Assembly (NCBI GenBank): GCA_944548615.1
Contig: OX155976.1
Location: 755,954 to 819,953 of the forward strand
DNA from: Micropterix aruncella
Taxonomy: Eukaryota > Arthropoda > Insecta > Lepidoptera > Micropterigidae
DNA length: 64,000 nucleotides
Direction of reading: 5' to 3'
Shown: piece by piece, positions 1 to 13,046 of the stretch
How positions within the stretch are numbered: the stretch's first letter is position 1
Layout of the letters: every line of letters begins with the position of its first letter
Notes under the pieces: model-generated
Databases searched by the model: none
Seen by the model: only the letters and a program-made list of their open reading frames with translations
What the model was told of the DNA's origin: nothing
Made by a program: the position numbers and the translations under genes

Positions 1-770
1 AAGGAAGCTAATGGGCCCTTGCTGAGTTGGCCACGAAGACCCATTCTGTTCAGGGTTGGTCACACTCACGGGTCAACACCTATCCTATGGCCTCCACGCA
101 TGAAGTGCGAGCCTGGGTAGGACTCTGGCCTTATGGTTAGTTTCCCCTGCAAATCAACCTTCTGGCGCTCCTGGACGAGCACTCTTCTGCGCACTCTGAC
201 TAACAGTCGGGGGAGTCTGGAAGCAGTACTGTTTCCTATAGAGCGGGGGTGGTTGCGGACCTTACGGCGACTGCTCTTGAAACGACCATCGGCTACGCGA
301 TCCTGGGTGAACAGCTGGGCAAAGGACGCCGCGGTCCGCGATAGATTCGGTATACACCGTTTCACCGCTTCTTAAGGGAGAGGACCGCGCAAGCGACCTC
401 GAACTCGTAACTAATCGAGAGACTGGAGTAATCTGGTCGCAATTGGAAGTAAGGGCGTGAGTGTAAGCCTGCTGGGTAACACTCCTGGCTATCTCGCTGT
501 TAAGGCGTTGGCCTCTTACGGGTTTGTGGCGGAGCTAGACGGAGGACTGTTTTTGTCCTAAGTCTTCTGCGCTCACTCCAGGGAGATAGAACGACTAATC
601 GTTAAAACTTCCTGAGGTGACGGGCTCGCCCGCTGTAGTTGACAACTCTAGTTGTCTTTAAGTCATCTACGCTTACCTCACGGGAGATAAAACGATCACT
701 AACGTTAACACTTCCTGATGTGACGGATTCGCCCATTGATGTAGACAACCCAAGTTGTTGTCATTAGTAG
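1..770 (+). repeat. R620 retroposon copy 1, with duplicated 3' tail
   Basis: This copy begins close to the window edge with TAATGGGCCCTTGCTGAG and runs to a 3' end reading GTAGTTGACAACTCTAGTTG near 660. The family recurs on both strands near 9396, 26448, 26635, 53215, 56014 and 57288. After the usual 3' end a second, diverged version of the last 110 bp follows (about 660-770, ending GACAACCCAAGTTG). No conserved reading frame persists across copies, so I read it as non-coding. The family name is mine; I do not recognise it. Confidence 0.75.
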
Positions 771-1084
771 TCATATGCCAGCAAGTTCTAATATGGGAAA
801 TGAGTAGATGAGCGTAAGAAAGTAATCGTGGGAATGTCGGGGTGTTCGCAATGGCAATGTGCTTGCGTAGGAGAAGATCATTTATTATCCAAAGTCGTCG
901 AATTTGTATATATAATTCAGTATTTTCGGCCATGAAATATTCGGCCATTACATAGCATTTAAAGAAATATAGATTGGACACAATATTAATTCATAACTCT
1001 TATTTCGCCCACGTGTTACAGCCCTGACCTGATCCACTTAGTAATTACTGGGCTGTGTGCCTCGTGGATAGGATTTAATTGATA

Positions 1085-1222
1085 TTTTGTCATGCTTTGT
1101 TATACAATACAATACAATCAACTACTCCGGTAGATAGGAATTCCTACACTTGGATGCGTCACAAAATTAAATGCTTAAAATTTAATTATTAAATACATAA
1201 CTATCATGACAGTTGTCAACGC
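1085..1222 (-). repeat. LINE 3' end with (ATTGT)n tail
   Basis: The reverse complement of this stretch matches 43690-43813, the 3' UTR of a non-LTR retrotransposon. Both share GTAGGAATGCCTATCTACYGG-like sequence and end in ATTGT repeats. Only the 3' UTR is present here. Confidence 0.6.
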
Positions 1223-1241
1223 TATAATATTATATTCAATA

Positions 1242-1690
1242 CTAGCTGACCCGTGCCCACTTTGTTGGGCGGTAAACATTTTTACTTGTGATGAAATTAT
1301 GAGTGAGGTTCGGTCAGTACTGTGTGCTATGATTTATTTCCTAACTGCCAAAAGAAGGGGTTATATTTTTTTGCATATGTATGTATGTATTTGCATGCCA
1401 ATTTGACTATATTACCGGGTTTCAAATGAGAGAATAAAATGATTATGATTGAATAAATTATGTTTATTTTAATTGTTCAAAACTTCTATGTATACTCTAT
1501 TAGATGTAATGTTATTATTTGGTACCATTCTTTCAGGAGTTCCAACCCGAGATACGGTCGCGGTTCCATACCTATGTCGTATTATCTCTTTAGCTATTTA
1601 TGCAGTAAAAGGAAAATTATATGCAGTAAAAGGGTAAAGTCCTTTGTTTTAAACATTTGAGACGATAAATTTACTTATTTTCATTTAGAG
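1242..1690 (-). mobile_element. Non-autonomous Helitron, 3' part
   Basis: Read on the minus strand the element ends GGGCACGGGTCAGCTAG followed by T, the CTAG terminus expected of Helitrons, with a GC-rich hairpin just before it (CCGCCCAAC...GTGGGC). The body matches the Helitron at 23830-24571, including a shared stretch with GCAGTAAAAGG and the AACCGCGACCG motif. The 5' end is not identified. Confidence 0.7.
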
Positions 1691-1714
1691 AGTGGTTTAC
1701 GACAGATCATTATC

Positions 1715-1975
1715 CACCTCCGCTGCTTAGGAGACAGTATATTTCTATAGTCTGAACGGTGCGCAAACCGTCCACTAGCGCCGGGATATAATCCCCCAGG
1801 AGAAACTGATCTGCCAGCCGTGAGGCCTGAAACACGAGTCTTACCCGGGGTAGCCGTCCACACGAGGAAGCTACTGAATAGGAGTTGAATCGTGAGTTGG
1901 ACCGATCCGAGAACACAATGGATCTTATGGCCCAAGCTGCACGAAACAATTCTCTCAATGCCATAGTACATTTTG
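1715..1975 (-). repeat. Divergent R620 relative
   Basis: The landmarks GTGCGCAAACCGTCC, GAGAAACTGATC, GTCTTACCCGGG and CAATGGATCTTATGGCCCAAG occur in the same order as in minus-oriented R620 copies such as the one at 9396-10016, with many substitutions. It is an old or subfamily copy. Confidence 0.5.
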
Positions 1976-2242
1976 GCAACCCTTCTTTACTGGCGACATG
2001 CAGGTGACGCTGATAGAATTGTCCGGTGAAACTAAAAGCAATTTATTTGGCCATCTATAATATTATTGACATTGAATGGTTTTTAATGACAGACTCATTG
2101 ATTATAAAAGCTTATTTTAACCAAAGAAAACAATAATAGTCTTAAGTGAATAGTTCTATCTATCGCATTTTTTTATAAACTAATAACATCGCAGAATAAC
2201 ACGGAAAAATTAGAATTCCATCTATTAGACTATTTGAACATT

Positions 2243-3238
2243 AACCCTTCGAGTAGCGTCATAATTTCATGGCAGACCGCGGCAATTTATTGGAATTTCT
2301 TGCAATATCGCCGCGATCGACAAAAAGTACTATAACTATGGATAACTATCGATTTTTATGATGGATGAATAGCAATCATAAAAAGAATAACTGTGCAATG
2401 AGCGCATTAAAATTTCGTATATAGAATATTGAAATCTCATTTGTAAAACAATTAGATAATTATGAATAAATTTGAGAAATTCGAAAAAGTGAAAAAAACT
2501 CGGCATTTCTAACTTGTACTTGTCGTACGGAAAAATATGGAATCCTATTTAGTAATTATACATATTATCGTAATCTTTATTAGATTCTCTATCAAAGGTA
2601 ATATTTCGTTTAACTAATTTACATACAAAAATATTTAGATATCAGCCCATAAAAACCAATAAAAAAATTGATGATTTCTCGAAAAAAATCTCGAAAAAAA
2701 TAACCTCACTAATTTACAAATACTCCGAAAAATTCATATATTTCAGTAAAAAACAAAGTATGTAATATGTATTTCGTCAACGAATTAGGCAGACATTTTG
2801 CATTTTTTAGAGTTATTTAACGCAAACAACTCAATAATTAGTAATGACGTCATAGCGCCCGCACTCAATTTTCAACTCAAAAATACAGGTAAAATTGGAA
2901 TAAAATATACATAACATCACTTAATTCGGTTGATAAAGTGTTTAAGAATCAAATTTACTTACATATCTATTCATATTCCAACTGAAAACACGAAAAAAAC
3001 ACTAAAAGCTTCACAACCCAATGTCAGCCGACAGAGGCAAACCAGCGATGTTTAACAATTGAATTCTACCATAAATATCCATTAAAATCACGCCGTCTAT
3101 GTATCTATGGTAATAATGTGTGTTCGTGTGGATTTTAGGACCATTCTAATAAGAAAATAATATTACTGTGCGCTCCGGGAGCAAGCCGCCAATATTGGTC
3201 GTTACGTAGCCAACGGTCGTTATGTAGCCGAACGGCTG
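2243..3238 (+). mobile_element. CCCTTCGAGTAGC MITE, long copy (piggyBac-like)
   Basis: The left end is TTAA followed by CCCTTCGAGTAGCGTC. The right end carries the inverted motif TACGTAGCC/TATGTAGCCGAACGG. Three other copies lie at 25401, 33892 and 61403. This copy has about 320 bp of extra internal sequence (about 2706-3030) absent from the 670 bp copies. The TTAA flank and the CCC start suggest piggyBac, but no transposase is present. Confidence 0.6.
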
Positions 3239-3242
3239 GAGG

Positions 3243-3672
3243 ACGTAAATTATTTAAAAAAACATCAAGTAGATGCTAATAAGCCACCATTTCAGTGATC
3301 TGGCCGAATTTGAGGGCCATGACTTTTCAAATATTGTGATCATTTAAATGACTTAGAAAAGTAGAGACTTATTATCTGATTATTTTATTTAGCCTTATTG
3401 GTACTTTTACTGAAAATTTGAATATTACCGCGATAAATGTTACGACGTATCTTTTCGAATTATTGAATTTTTCGAATATTAGGCTTCTATTTTGATTATG
3501 TATATTTATATTTATAGTTTGATAATCTAATAGTTAAATTCTTGACTACCTATGTATGTTCAGTAAAGAGTAGTAACGAGACTTACTACCTAACACAATT
3601 ATTTTGACACATCCAAGAGCGGTTTTTATCCGTCAATTAGACACGACGAAAATGTAATGTAATGTAATATAA
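3243..3672 (+). mobile_element. LINE 3' UTR ending in ATGTA repeats
   Basis: This matches 52430-52879 (plus) and 28747-29200 (minus), sharing TTTGAGGGCCATGACTYTTC, GTTCAGTAAAGAGTAGTAAC and GACACGACGAAAATGTAATG. The tail is a run of AATGT units. The coding part is missing, so the copy is 5' truncated. The better copy at 51985 shows that the family encodes a reverse transcriptase. Confidence 0.7.
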
Positions 3673-4318
3673 TTGCAATACGAGTTACTGTATTGCTCTG
3701 CAGCAAACTGAATTACTCGGTATTGCAGTACTGAGTTATATGTTTGTCAAAATATTCAATGACAGAGAACTGTCAAATGGATTTATAGGTTAGGTATTAT
3801 TATTTCAAAGGAGTACATAATAATGAAAAACTGAAAAACCCATTCAACAACCTACTCATGTACTGACAAGTGATTTTTGATTGTCTGTTTGAATTAGTAT
3901 TTGAAATGACCCGTCTATGCATTTTGCGATATACTGTTCACACCTAAATTATTTTGTATGGTATTAAAAGTGGATTAGGTATAGTGGTGTGACTGTACTT
4001 ATAGTAATTATGTGTTTCGTCGTGGCAATGTTGGACGGCCTGATGCCTCCATAGCGACAAATTGTTAACGAAACTGAACGGGCGATTGCGTGATCTTTCG
4101 CTTCTTTAATCGCAGATTAAATCGTAGATAAGTGCATAGCAAAAAGGTAGCTATAGCATACAACGACCTGTCGTAGGGAAAACGTAAGTTAAAGAGGTCA
4201 TCTGTGATGTTCTTATGCTCTAATAACAATAAGGTTATAGTAGAGTTATAGGTTTAATATAATTATATATAACAATAACGGATCGTTTCAAGGACAGCTG
4301 ACATGACTGACTGACATG
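3673..4318. other. Unassigned AT-rich sequence
   Basis: No reading frame, repeat or recognisable motif was found here. It could be unique intergenic or intronic DNA. Confidence 0.4.
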
Positions 4319-5211
4319 GCTGACTGTGAAAGACCTTGGCCTGATTATTGATGAAAACTTATCTTGGCATCCTCAAGTAAGTGAGGTCAGTCGTAAAGTC
4401 TTTGGAAGTCTCCATTCTTTTAAACGGGTTCAGAATCTCTTACCTCTTTGTATTAAACGCCAAATGGCACAATCTTTTCTTTTACCGCTAATTAATTACC
4501 CTGATGTGGCCTACCTAGATGCGAATGAAGAACTACTCGATAAGCTAGATAGGGTTCAAAACGCGTGTATTCGCTTTGTTTATTCCCTGAAGAAGTTTGA
4601 TCACATATCAAACTTTCGCAGGCAAATGGAGTGGCTACCCATTAGACGATGTCGGGAATTTCACATAGTCGCCCTACTCTTCCGCGTACTACAGTCAAAC
4701 TGTCCTACTTATTTGTATAATCTCTTCTCTCCGCTTTCATCCCATGGTCTCCCATTGCGCTCTCAGGAAAATCTATTACTGGCTATACCTCAGCATTCAT
4801 CAACTTTCATGTCTAGGTCTTTCGCAGTGCAAGCGGCCCGTCTCTGGAATTCCGTGCCTTTACCGATAAGACAACTTGAAAACCTGAGCGGGTTTAAAAA
4901 TTCTTTAAAGAGACATTTACTCAACTTATGAATTCCCCCCTCCCCTCCCGTCTCCTTTGCTTGTCCTTATATTTCACTCCTCCCTTCAATACGAGTTGGC
5001 ATACGTTACTAATCACTGAATTATATTTTATACTATGATGACTTTTTTGTAAGTGTATTTATTTATTACTTGTAAATTTATTTGCCCATATAAACCTTCA
5101 GTCACAATAACCCTGGCGGTATGGTCGGTAGATATTGCCACTTGGCAATAGGCCCACCACATTGTATTCTTTTGTATGTGCAATAAAGCTTTTCAAACAA
5201 ACAAACAAACA
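4319..5211 (+). mobile_element. 5'-truncated non-LTR retrotransposon
   Basis: The insertion holds a 201-residue C-terminal reverse-transcriptase region, a pyrimidine-rich 3' UTR, a small hairpin (TATTGCC-ACTT-GGCAATA at 5133-5150), an AATAAA, and a tail of AAAC units up to 5211. This is the classic layout of a target-primed LINE insertion. Confidence 0.85.
4326..4931 (+). pseudogene. LINE reverse transcriptase, C-terminal fragment
   Basis: The frame encodes the part of a non-LTR reverse transcriptase just after the catalytic palm. It opens with KDLGLIIDENLSWHPQV, the usual K.LG..ID..L.W..H segment, continues through a thumb-like region (QSFLLPLINYPDVAYL, KLDRVQNACIRFV), and ends with the ARLWNSVPLPIRQ...FKNSLKRHL motif common at LINE C-termini. 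The catalytic YADD box and endonuclease are absent because of 5' truncation, so it cannot act on its own. The reading frame has no internal stop, which suggests a fairly young insertion. Clade not assigned; Jockey or CR1-like groups are possible. Confidence 0.85.
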
Positions 5212-5215
5212 TCAG

Positions 5216-5310
5216 GTCGACAACTATTCCGCTGCTTAGGAAACATACGTTTCCAGACTACCCCGGCTATTTGCCGGATTGCGCATGAGGTTGAAAAAAC
5301 CCGCTGATCA
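5216..5310 (-). repeat. Short R620-like fragment
   Basis: GAAACATACGTTTCCAGACT followed by GGATTGCGCATG resembles the middle of minus-oriented R620, and GCTGCTTAGGA is shared with the divergent copy at 1715. Confidence 0.35.
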
Positions 5311-5744
5311 GACTGTTCTATACCCGAATTACAACCTTGTAGAAACTACATACATCACATGTTGTAATTCATTTACGTTGCCAGAAAACAATTTAAATAT
5401 CCGACAGGTGGCATTGCCACGCGCGTAATTTAACTATCAGATAAATTGTCACATAGCTTTTACGAACGCACACCTGGTAAATACCAAGCAGGATCGAACA
5501 CGTCCGCCCACCCGATAGTCTTCATTCAGTATCCGACTTACACTGCGCTTAAAGAGCATAAAAACCTAAAACATTAACATAACCAACCAAACAGAATAAA
5601 TCAAGACAGGAGGTATTGATTTCTTCTTTTTTCTTCGGTTCCTACCTTTCCTCTGAATCTTTATCTAATTACGATTTGTTTTTTTTTGCTATTTTCCTTT
5701 TTTCTAGTTTTCAGTTTATGCTATCATTTTAATTTTTACACGAC

Positions 5745-5985
5745 TGCCCAACAAAATTGAGTGTAATGTGTTCAGGCTTCATATATGTATGTTTTCCGTA
5801 GAAGCTATTAAGAAGTGTGTATTATTGTTAGAATCGTTATGTTGTCCTGAGTGTCATAGGGTACTTAAACTGTCCAAATACCATAAAAGCAATTGCCTAA
5901 ATGTGCAAATATAAATAAATATAGATACATATGTCATATTTAGTATCAATTGAAAGGTCTGATTGAGTTACATTGTAAAAATATA
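5745..5985 (+). repeat. Dispersed repeat (GCCCAACAAA family), uninterrupted copy
   Basis: This resembles 11008-11230 joined to 24732-24770: GCCCAACAAAA, GTGTTCAGG, GTTTTCCGTA, AGAAGTGTGT, TGTTAGAATCG, then AAATATAGATACATATG and AATTGAAAGGTCTGA. It therefore shows what the 11 kb locus looked like before the (TA)n tract and its insertions. Confidence 0.6.
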
Positions 5986-6005
5986 TGGATAAAATCACAA
6001 ACCGC

Positions 6006-6259
6006 TTTATTACTTGAGCACCGAGGGCAACCGACTGAATGTCGCGACGGCGGCTCGCAATTCTTTTTGAGATACCTGCAGGTCGCGCAGGTCTGCGACG
6101 TCACACTCTGAAAGCCGGGTCAATATGCCCTTCTCACGTGAAGCCCTGCTCGACGGGTCTTGTTTGGGGACTGACCCACAAAATGCGCAACTGTCTTTGA
6201 GCACTGGATGTTTATAAAGGAAACATTCGTCAACGGGGATGTAGCGAAGCTTCCGTAAA
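6006..6259 (-). CDS. Candidate terminal exon of an unrecognised host gene
   Basis: On the minus strand a GC-richer open frame of about 83 codons runs from a possible splice acceptor (AAAATTCAG at 6260-6268) to TAA at 6010-6012. It reads LRKLRYIPVDECFLYK, HPVLKDSCAFCGSVPKQD, then a helical SECDVADLRDLQVSQKEL and ends RLPSVLK. The base composition contrasts with the AT-rich flanks. AATAAA at 6006-6011 overlaps the tandem stop codons TAATAA, so translation and transcription would end together. No domain is recognised and no start codon is needed if it is a 3' exon. It could instead be a fragment of an unfamiliar mobile element. Confidence 0.4.
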
Positions 6260-6574
6260 CTGAATTTTGTTTCAACGAATATTGTTTCAAAAAAGACAGT
6301 TATTCTCTAACAAACGTGCTTTTTAGCGCGAACAAACTATTTTTATAATTATAAATATAATAGTTCACTTTTTGTAAAGGAAGTCGTGTTTTTTCATTCT
6401 TGTTATATTGTGTATGCAATGCAATACTTGTGATATACACTTAAGTTAAAGGCTATTTATTTATTTATTTAAAGCATTTTTTAAAACTATGTACATTACA
6501 TATTATCATTAGAGGCTCCGTTGTAAATAGTAGCAAAAAAGAGAGTAACGTAGCCCAGTCCTTCTTTAGATCAA

Positions 6575-6613
6575 CGCTGCCTAACTAGGCCTAGGCCCGT
6601 ACTAAGGCAAGCG
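6575..6613 (-). other. Hairpin with GCCTAGT loop
   Basis: On the minus strand CGCTTGCCT pairs with AGGCAGCG (one bulged T) around a loop containing ACGGGCCTAGGCCTAGT. The same loop pattern is seen at 6851 and 60181 with different stems. Confidence 0.45.
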
Positions 6614-6722
6614 TACCAAGAAAATAGTGGCTTGTGCATACTTTAAACTACATAATGTTAAAAGAGAAAAAAAATAAAAAAATAGTATCTAATAATATTA
6701 GGACTTAACGGCAATAAACAAA

Positions 6723-6805
6723 TGTAACATATATGTGTATGTGTGTATGTATGTATATGTATATGTATATATGTGTATATTTATATGTGTGTGTATAAAT
6801 GTATG
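6723..6805 (+). repeat. (TATG)n/(TA)n microsatellite
   Basis: Imperfect TATG, TGTG and TATA repeats, with no coding content. Confidence 0.85.
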
Positions 6806-6850
6806 TGTCCTACGTCAGTTATGCTTCTCCACCCAAGTCTGAAAATAAAT

Positions 6851-6894
6851 CGTATGCCCAGATACAGGCTATACTCGGCCTAGTTGGGCATACG
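6851..6894 (+). other. Hairpin, 10 bp perfect stem
   Basis: CGTATGCCCA (6851-6860) pairs with TGGGCATACG (6885-6894); the 24-base loop contains ATACAGGC and GGCCTAGT. It probably marks the 3' UTR of a degraded LINE. Confidence 0.6.
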
Positions 6895-7216
6895 CTGCGC
6901 ATGGTCATGTGAATGTGGGTCATCGTTTACTTCGCACCATTACTTAGTATAACCATTTTATGAATTTCGCATGTTATATTTAAAATAAATCAAAAAAAAA
7001 AAAATAATCATTACTCTAAAAACAAGGTCATTGATATGTCAATGCGTCTGTCAGTCTGTCAGTCTGCAAATTATATTTGTAAAATACCTATCAAAAAACA
7101 CAACAAAATTAATTTCAATAACACGAAAAAGGTAAATAATAACGAGGAATTGCAATGAATAGTGAAATAATCAAATTGAAATAATTATGGCTGGAAAAAG
7201 GAATTAAAATGTGAGA

Positions 7217-7560
7217 ACCGAGCCAAGCATAACAACGTTTAAAAACAGACTCAGACAGCATTTGAAATCTTCCAGATAAATTCCCTTTCCCCTCCCATTC
7301 CCCTCCTTTTAAAACTTTAGCGTCCTTATAGGTGTTAGATTATTTTGATGTGGCAAATCTGTGCCCGCAAAGAGTAAAGTTTTTCTTTCTATCCTCCTTT
7401 ATTTCATTTGTCATACTTTTTATATAGGTTAAGTTATGTAGTCTACTCGCAAATAATGTTCTTAAAACAGTATAGGTTAGCTCTAAAATATTGCCTGTAG
7501 GCAATAAGCTCGCCTTTTCTTAAGAATAAAGAGTTTTATTATTACTATTATTATTATTAT
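7217..7560 (+). mobile_element. LINE 3' end inserted at a TTA microsatellite
   Basis: It starts inside the last coding residues (GAGAACCGAGCCAAGCATAAC...) and carries the whole 3' UTR, including TTTTGATGTGGCAAATCTGTG, a TATTGCC-TGTA-GGCAATA hairpin (7489-7506) and AATAAAGAGTTTTATTA running into TTA repeats. A longer copy of the same element is at 49010-49590. Confidence 0.8.
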
Positions 7561-7740
7561 TATAAATAGTCAAAAAATCAAATAGGTAGCTGATAGATAT
7601 TGCCGCAAAGCTTGATATTTTGTGGAAAATAAAGTTTTATTATTATTAATAATAATAATAAAATATTTGTAACATGAAACTTTAGACTTCTATATATATT
7701 TGGAATTAAAATATTTGTAAATATTATACCTAATACTTTA

Positions 7741-8200
7741 TTTATTTATTTATTTATTTACAACGTACATGAAAAAAATACAAGGACATGCATACTGTTG
7801 TACATGAGGAATAATTAAGAACAAACATTATTATAGCGAAAATCATAGCTCTATACATATAAATATGCTAGCATATCCGAATGAGGCAAAATCGCACAAC
7901 CAACTAGACCTAGAAGGTCTGTCTCTGGCTGAGCTGTGTTATATCAACTGTATTTTTGTAACTCGCGAACTGACGAAGGTGATCAATTTTCAAATATTTC
8001 TAAATCTAACAAATGTGTTGTTTACACAAATTAAAGTAAAATTTAAAGTAGAAAAAAATATGTATGCAATTATGGACTAAAATGAAGTAAACTTTACATT
8101 ATATTCAATAAATTTAAGTGGAAAATAAGTAATAATATATACAAATATATGAATAAACACTACATTCTAATATATATGTACAGGAAAATGATATGTAATA
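7741..8200 (-). mobile_element. LINE 3' end with (TAAA)n tail
   Basis: This is the reverse complement of 50195-50647. Both share CTAGCATATCCGAATGAGGC, CTAGACCTAGAAGGTCTG and TCGCGAACTGACGAAGGTG. The TTTA run at 7741-7761 is the tail read on the other strand. Confidence 0.7.
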
Positions 8201-8259
8201 TTGCACAATTTTACAAACACATATTTTTTTTAATATTCACCCTACAGTATTAATAAGAT

Positions 8260-9395
8260 CTTTAGTTTTTGAACGCCCAATATCTAGAAGCCAATGCTTT
8301 GATAATGCTATGTGATATTTAACCCTTAGAAAGTTAGCAATGGGAATAAAACTCACGACGGCATTTTTTCAACCCCAGTTTTTTTTGTAGGGGGTGTTAG
8401 TGCACGAATACTAATGTATAATGGTGGCTTATTCAATGAAAGCCACTTTTTCGCATATAGTTACGCAATTGCATGAATACGGTGATCGGCCGCCCGCGAG
8501 TTGTTGCAATGGAAGAACCGCCGATCGGTGGTATTATTGGCATTGCAGCGTTTAATATGTAGGATGCATCCAAACCGCGCATCCTTGGAGATCCCAGCGA
8601 AGCACCTTTAACGAAATTTTTGTATTTTTTACCATCGTTCATCACGGATTACGCCACGGGCGGCACCCCCCCCCCCCCCCCCCCGTCAGAGTCGCCCCGC
8701 GCGTTAATCCGGGATTAAGCCCCGCGTAAGATCACGCAACCGCGTCGCCTAATTCGAACGTGTCGAGTCATTACGCCTGACATTGATTTATAGTGGGGGT
8801 GTATTATTAAGAAGTGGAAAATGATTTTCATACTTAATCCGAACGGCGTAGGGGAAGGCGGGGATACAAAGGAGGTGGGTACGGGGCGAGTTTCGTGCGA
8901 AGGGTAGAGGTAATTGATCGTCTTTCTCGCTTTTTTATGTATCGAATGGAATAACCGACGATTATTACATTTAGGTCGAGCTTCGAAGTTGAGTATAATA
9001 GCCCTTTGTCGAGTGTATGAGCATTTTGTATGAAGGGATCAAAACGGGTGAATTGTGTGTATTCTGGAATGACTCTCCTGATTTGTGAACGATTTTTCCT
9101 GTAATTTAAACCTATAGAAAAACCCCTGAAATACTTTCAAAATCCTCACTAAACTGGAATTACTAGTCATAGAATATGAGCAATGTATATGTTTGTTTGT
9201 TTATTTCCAGTACAACTTCACAGTTGTGTGGTAAAAATAAATTAATCTTAAATTAGTAAAAATCATAGTAAATATTTAATCAACCTTAAATTAATTACTC
9301 GATTCGAAAAAATGCTATTCAGTAAATTACTCCAAAATTATTCCAATTACCAAAAAAAGTTTATAATATCCCAATTGGTCATAAATAGTTAGTAC
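8260..9395. other. Unassigned region with a poly-C run
   Basis: No gene was found. A run of about 18 C lies near 8667-8684 within a GC-rich patch (8630-8760) that resembles in composition the patch near 45830-45910. A minus open frame of 70 codons at 8433-8645 shows no recognisable motif. From 9186 on the sequence is AT-rich. Confidence 0.4.
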
Positions 9396-10016
9396 ACCTC
9401 AGGAAGTTTTAACGATTAGTCGTTCTATCTCCCTGGAGTGAGCGCAGAAGACTTGGCAGAACATTCCACCGTCTAGCTCCGCCACAAACCCGTAAGAGGC
9501 CAACGCCTTAACAGCGAGATAGCCAGGAGTGTTACCCGGCGGGCCTACACTCACGCCCTTACTTCCAATTGTGACCAGATCACTCCAGTCTCTCGATTGG
9601 TTACGAGTTCGGGCTCCCTTACGAAGCGGTGAAACGGTGTATACCGAATCTATCGCGGACCACGGCATCCTTTGCCCGGCTGTTCACCTAGGATCGGATA
9701 GCCGACGGTCGTTTCAAGAGCAGTCGCCGTAAGGTCCGCAACCACACCCGCTCTATATAGGAAACAGTACTGCTTCCAGACTCCCCCGACTGTTAGTCAG
9801 AGTGCGCAATCGATTGGCTTATGCCGCATGGTGCGCAGACCGTCCAGGAGCGCCAGAAGTTTGATTCACAGGGGAAACTGACCATAAGGCCAGAGTCCTA
9901 CCCGGGCTCGCACTTCATGCGTGGAGGCCGTCGGATAGGTGTTGACCCGTGAGTGTGACCAACCCTGAACAGAATGGGTCTTCGTGGCCAACTCAGCAAG
10001 GGCCCATTAACTCCCC
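9396..10016 (-). repeat. R620 retroposon copy
   Basis: Minus-oriented and nearly full length. It begins (on its own strand) near GGGGAGTTAATGGGCCC at 10016 and stops about 25 bp short of the usual 3' end, at CTTCCTGAGGT. Immediately beyond its 5' end, 10019-10080 resembles a second diverged R620 5' segment. Confidence 0.8.
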
Positions 10017-10080
10017 ATGAATTGGACAGACCCCAAGAAACAATGGATTTTATGGGCCAAGCTGAACGAAACCGTTATCT

Positions 10081-10526
10081 ACCATATTTTTTCAAACGTA
10101 AGAATTTGGCGCCCCTTTAATAATTGTCGCCCGGGGCAGAAACCCCAGTTTGCACCCCATCCCCCGCGCCTCTCCAGATCCGCGGCTGACTCCTATATAG
10201 AATGATGGGCGAAAGGTCGGCTACATCGGATATCGGGCACGGTACCCGTAGAATAAGAAAAAACACAACAAATATTCATCGATCCATAAGCAATACTGGC
10301 CGGTAATGGCTCCCCGAAAGGTCAAATATTGCTAATAATAGAAGTAGGGGTGGAAAATGGGCAGTGGTATTTAAAATATTTAAATTACCAACCCGCTGTG
10401 GTGACAGTTTATAAAAGGAAATGTCGAAGCGTTTCCACACCTTTTATAAAAAGCTTGAAAGAGTTACGATTCCATGAAAAACTTTAAATCAATGAACAAC
10501 ATGAAATTGTCTTCATTATTACTAAT
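10081..10526. other. Unassigned region
   Basis: It contains a GC-rich stretch (GTCGCCCGGGGCAGAAAC near 10126) that looks like a transposon terminus, and AT-rich DNA after 10260. No gene was found. Confidence 0.35.
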
Positions 10527-10996
10527 CCAGTGAATAGAGGGGGGTTACCTTACAAACGGTCCGGTAGTTCTGAATTTTTGATATGTTGTCTAAGATAGTT
10601 AGTGAGTGTTAAAAGTTTGACAAATTTCCGGAAAATTCGATTTCACAATTCACAATTCCCCCCCTTTCCGTGCCCGCCGCCATATTGAAAAAACTGAAAA
10701 AAATCGACAATTTCTTCAGATTTTCGCTTATATTTTCGTTTAGGTGCATTTTAGCTAGAAAAGATTTGTATACAATATTGTAGAGAATTAAATTTCCTAT
10801 AATATACGATTTAAAATTTGTTTCTAGGACAGATAGTTACCAAGATATGCACTTCTTTAAAAATGAGAAAAATCGAATTTTCCGGAAATTTGTCAAACTT
10901 TTAACACTCACTAACCATCCTAGACAACATATAAAAAATTCAGAACTACCGGACCGTTTGTAAGGTAACCCCTCTCTTTTAATCTCTATTCACTGG
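10527..10996. mobile_element. 470 bp foldback MITE
   Basis: Inverted repeats of about 120 bp lie at each end. The left arm starts CCAGTGAATAGAG and continues GGGTTACCTTACAAACGGTC, with CCGGAAAATTCGA at its inner side; the right arm carries the reverse complement of all of these. The arms differ by small indels and there is no coding content. A target duplication is not clear (flanks ...ACTAAT and ACTATAC...). Confidence 0.75.
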
Positions 10997-11007
10997 ACTA
11001 TACTCGA

Positions 11008-13038
<2,031 letters not shown>

Positions 13039-13046
13039 TCCCCCGT
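13039..13046 (-). promoter_or_regulatory. Polypurine tract
   Basis: On the minus strand ACGGGGGA lies directly before the TGTAACG start of the 3' LTR. This is the position where plus-strand synthesis is primed in LTR retroelements. Confidence 0.7.

Noticed and set aside
673..981. 102-codon minus frame
   Set aside because: It crosses the R620 tail and AT-rich DNA and shows no motif.
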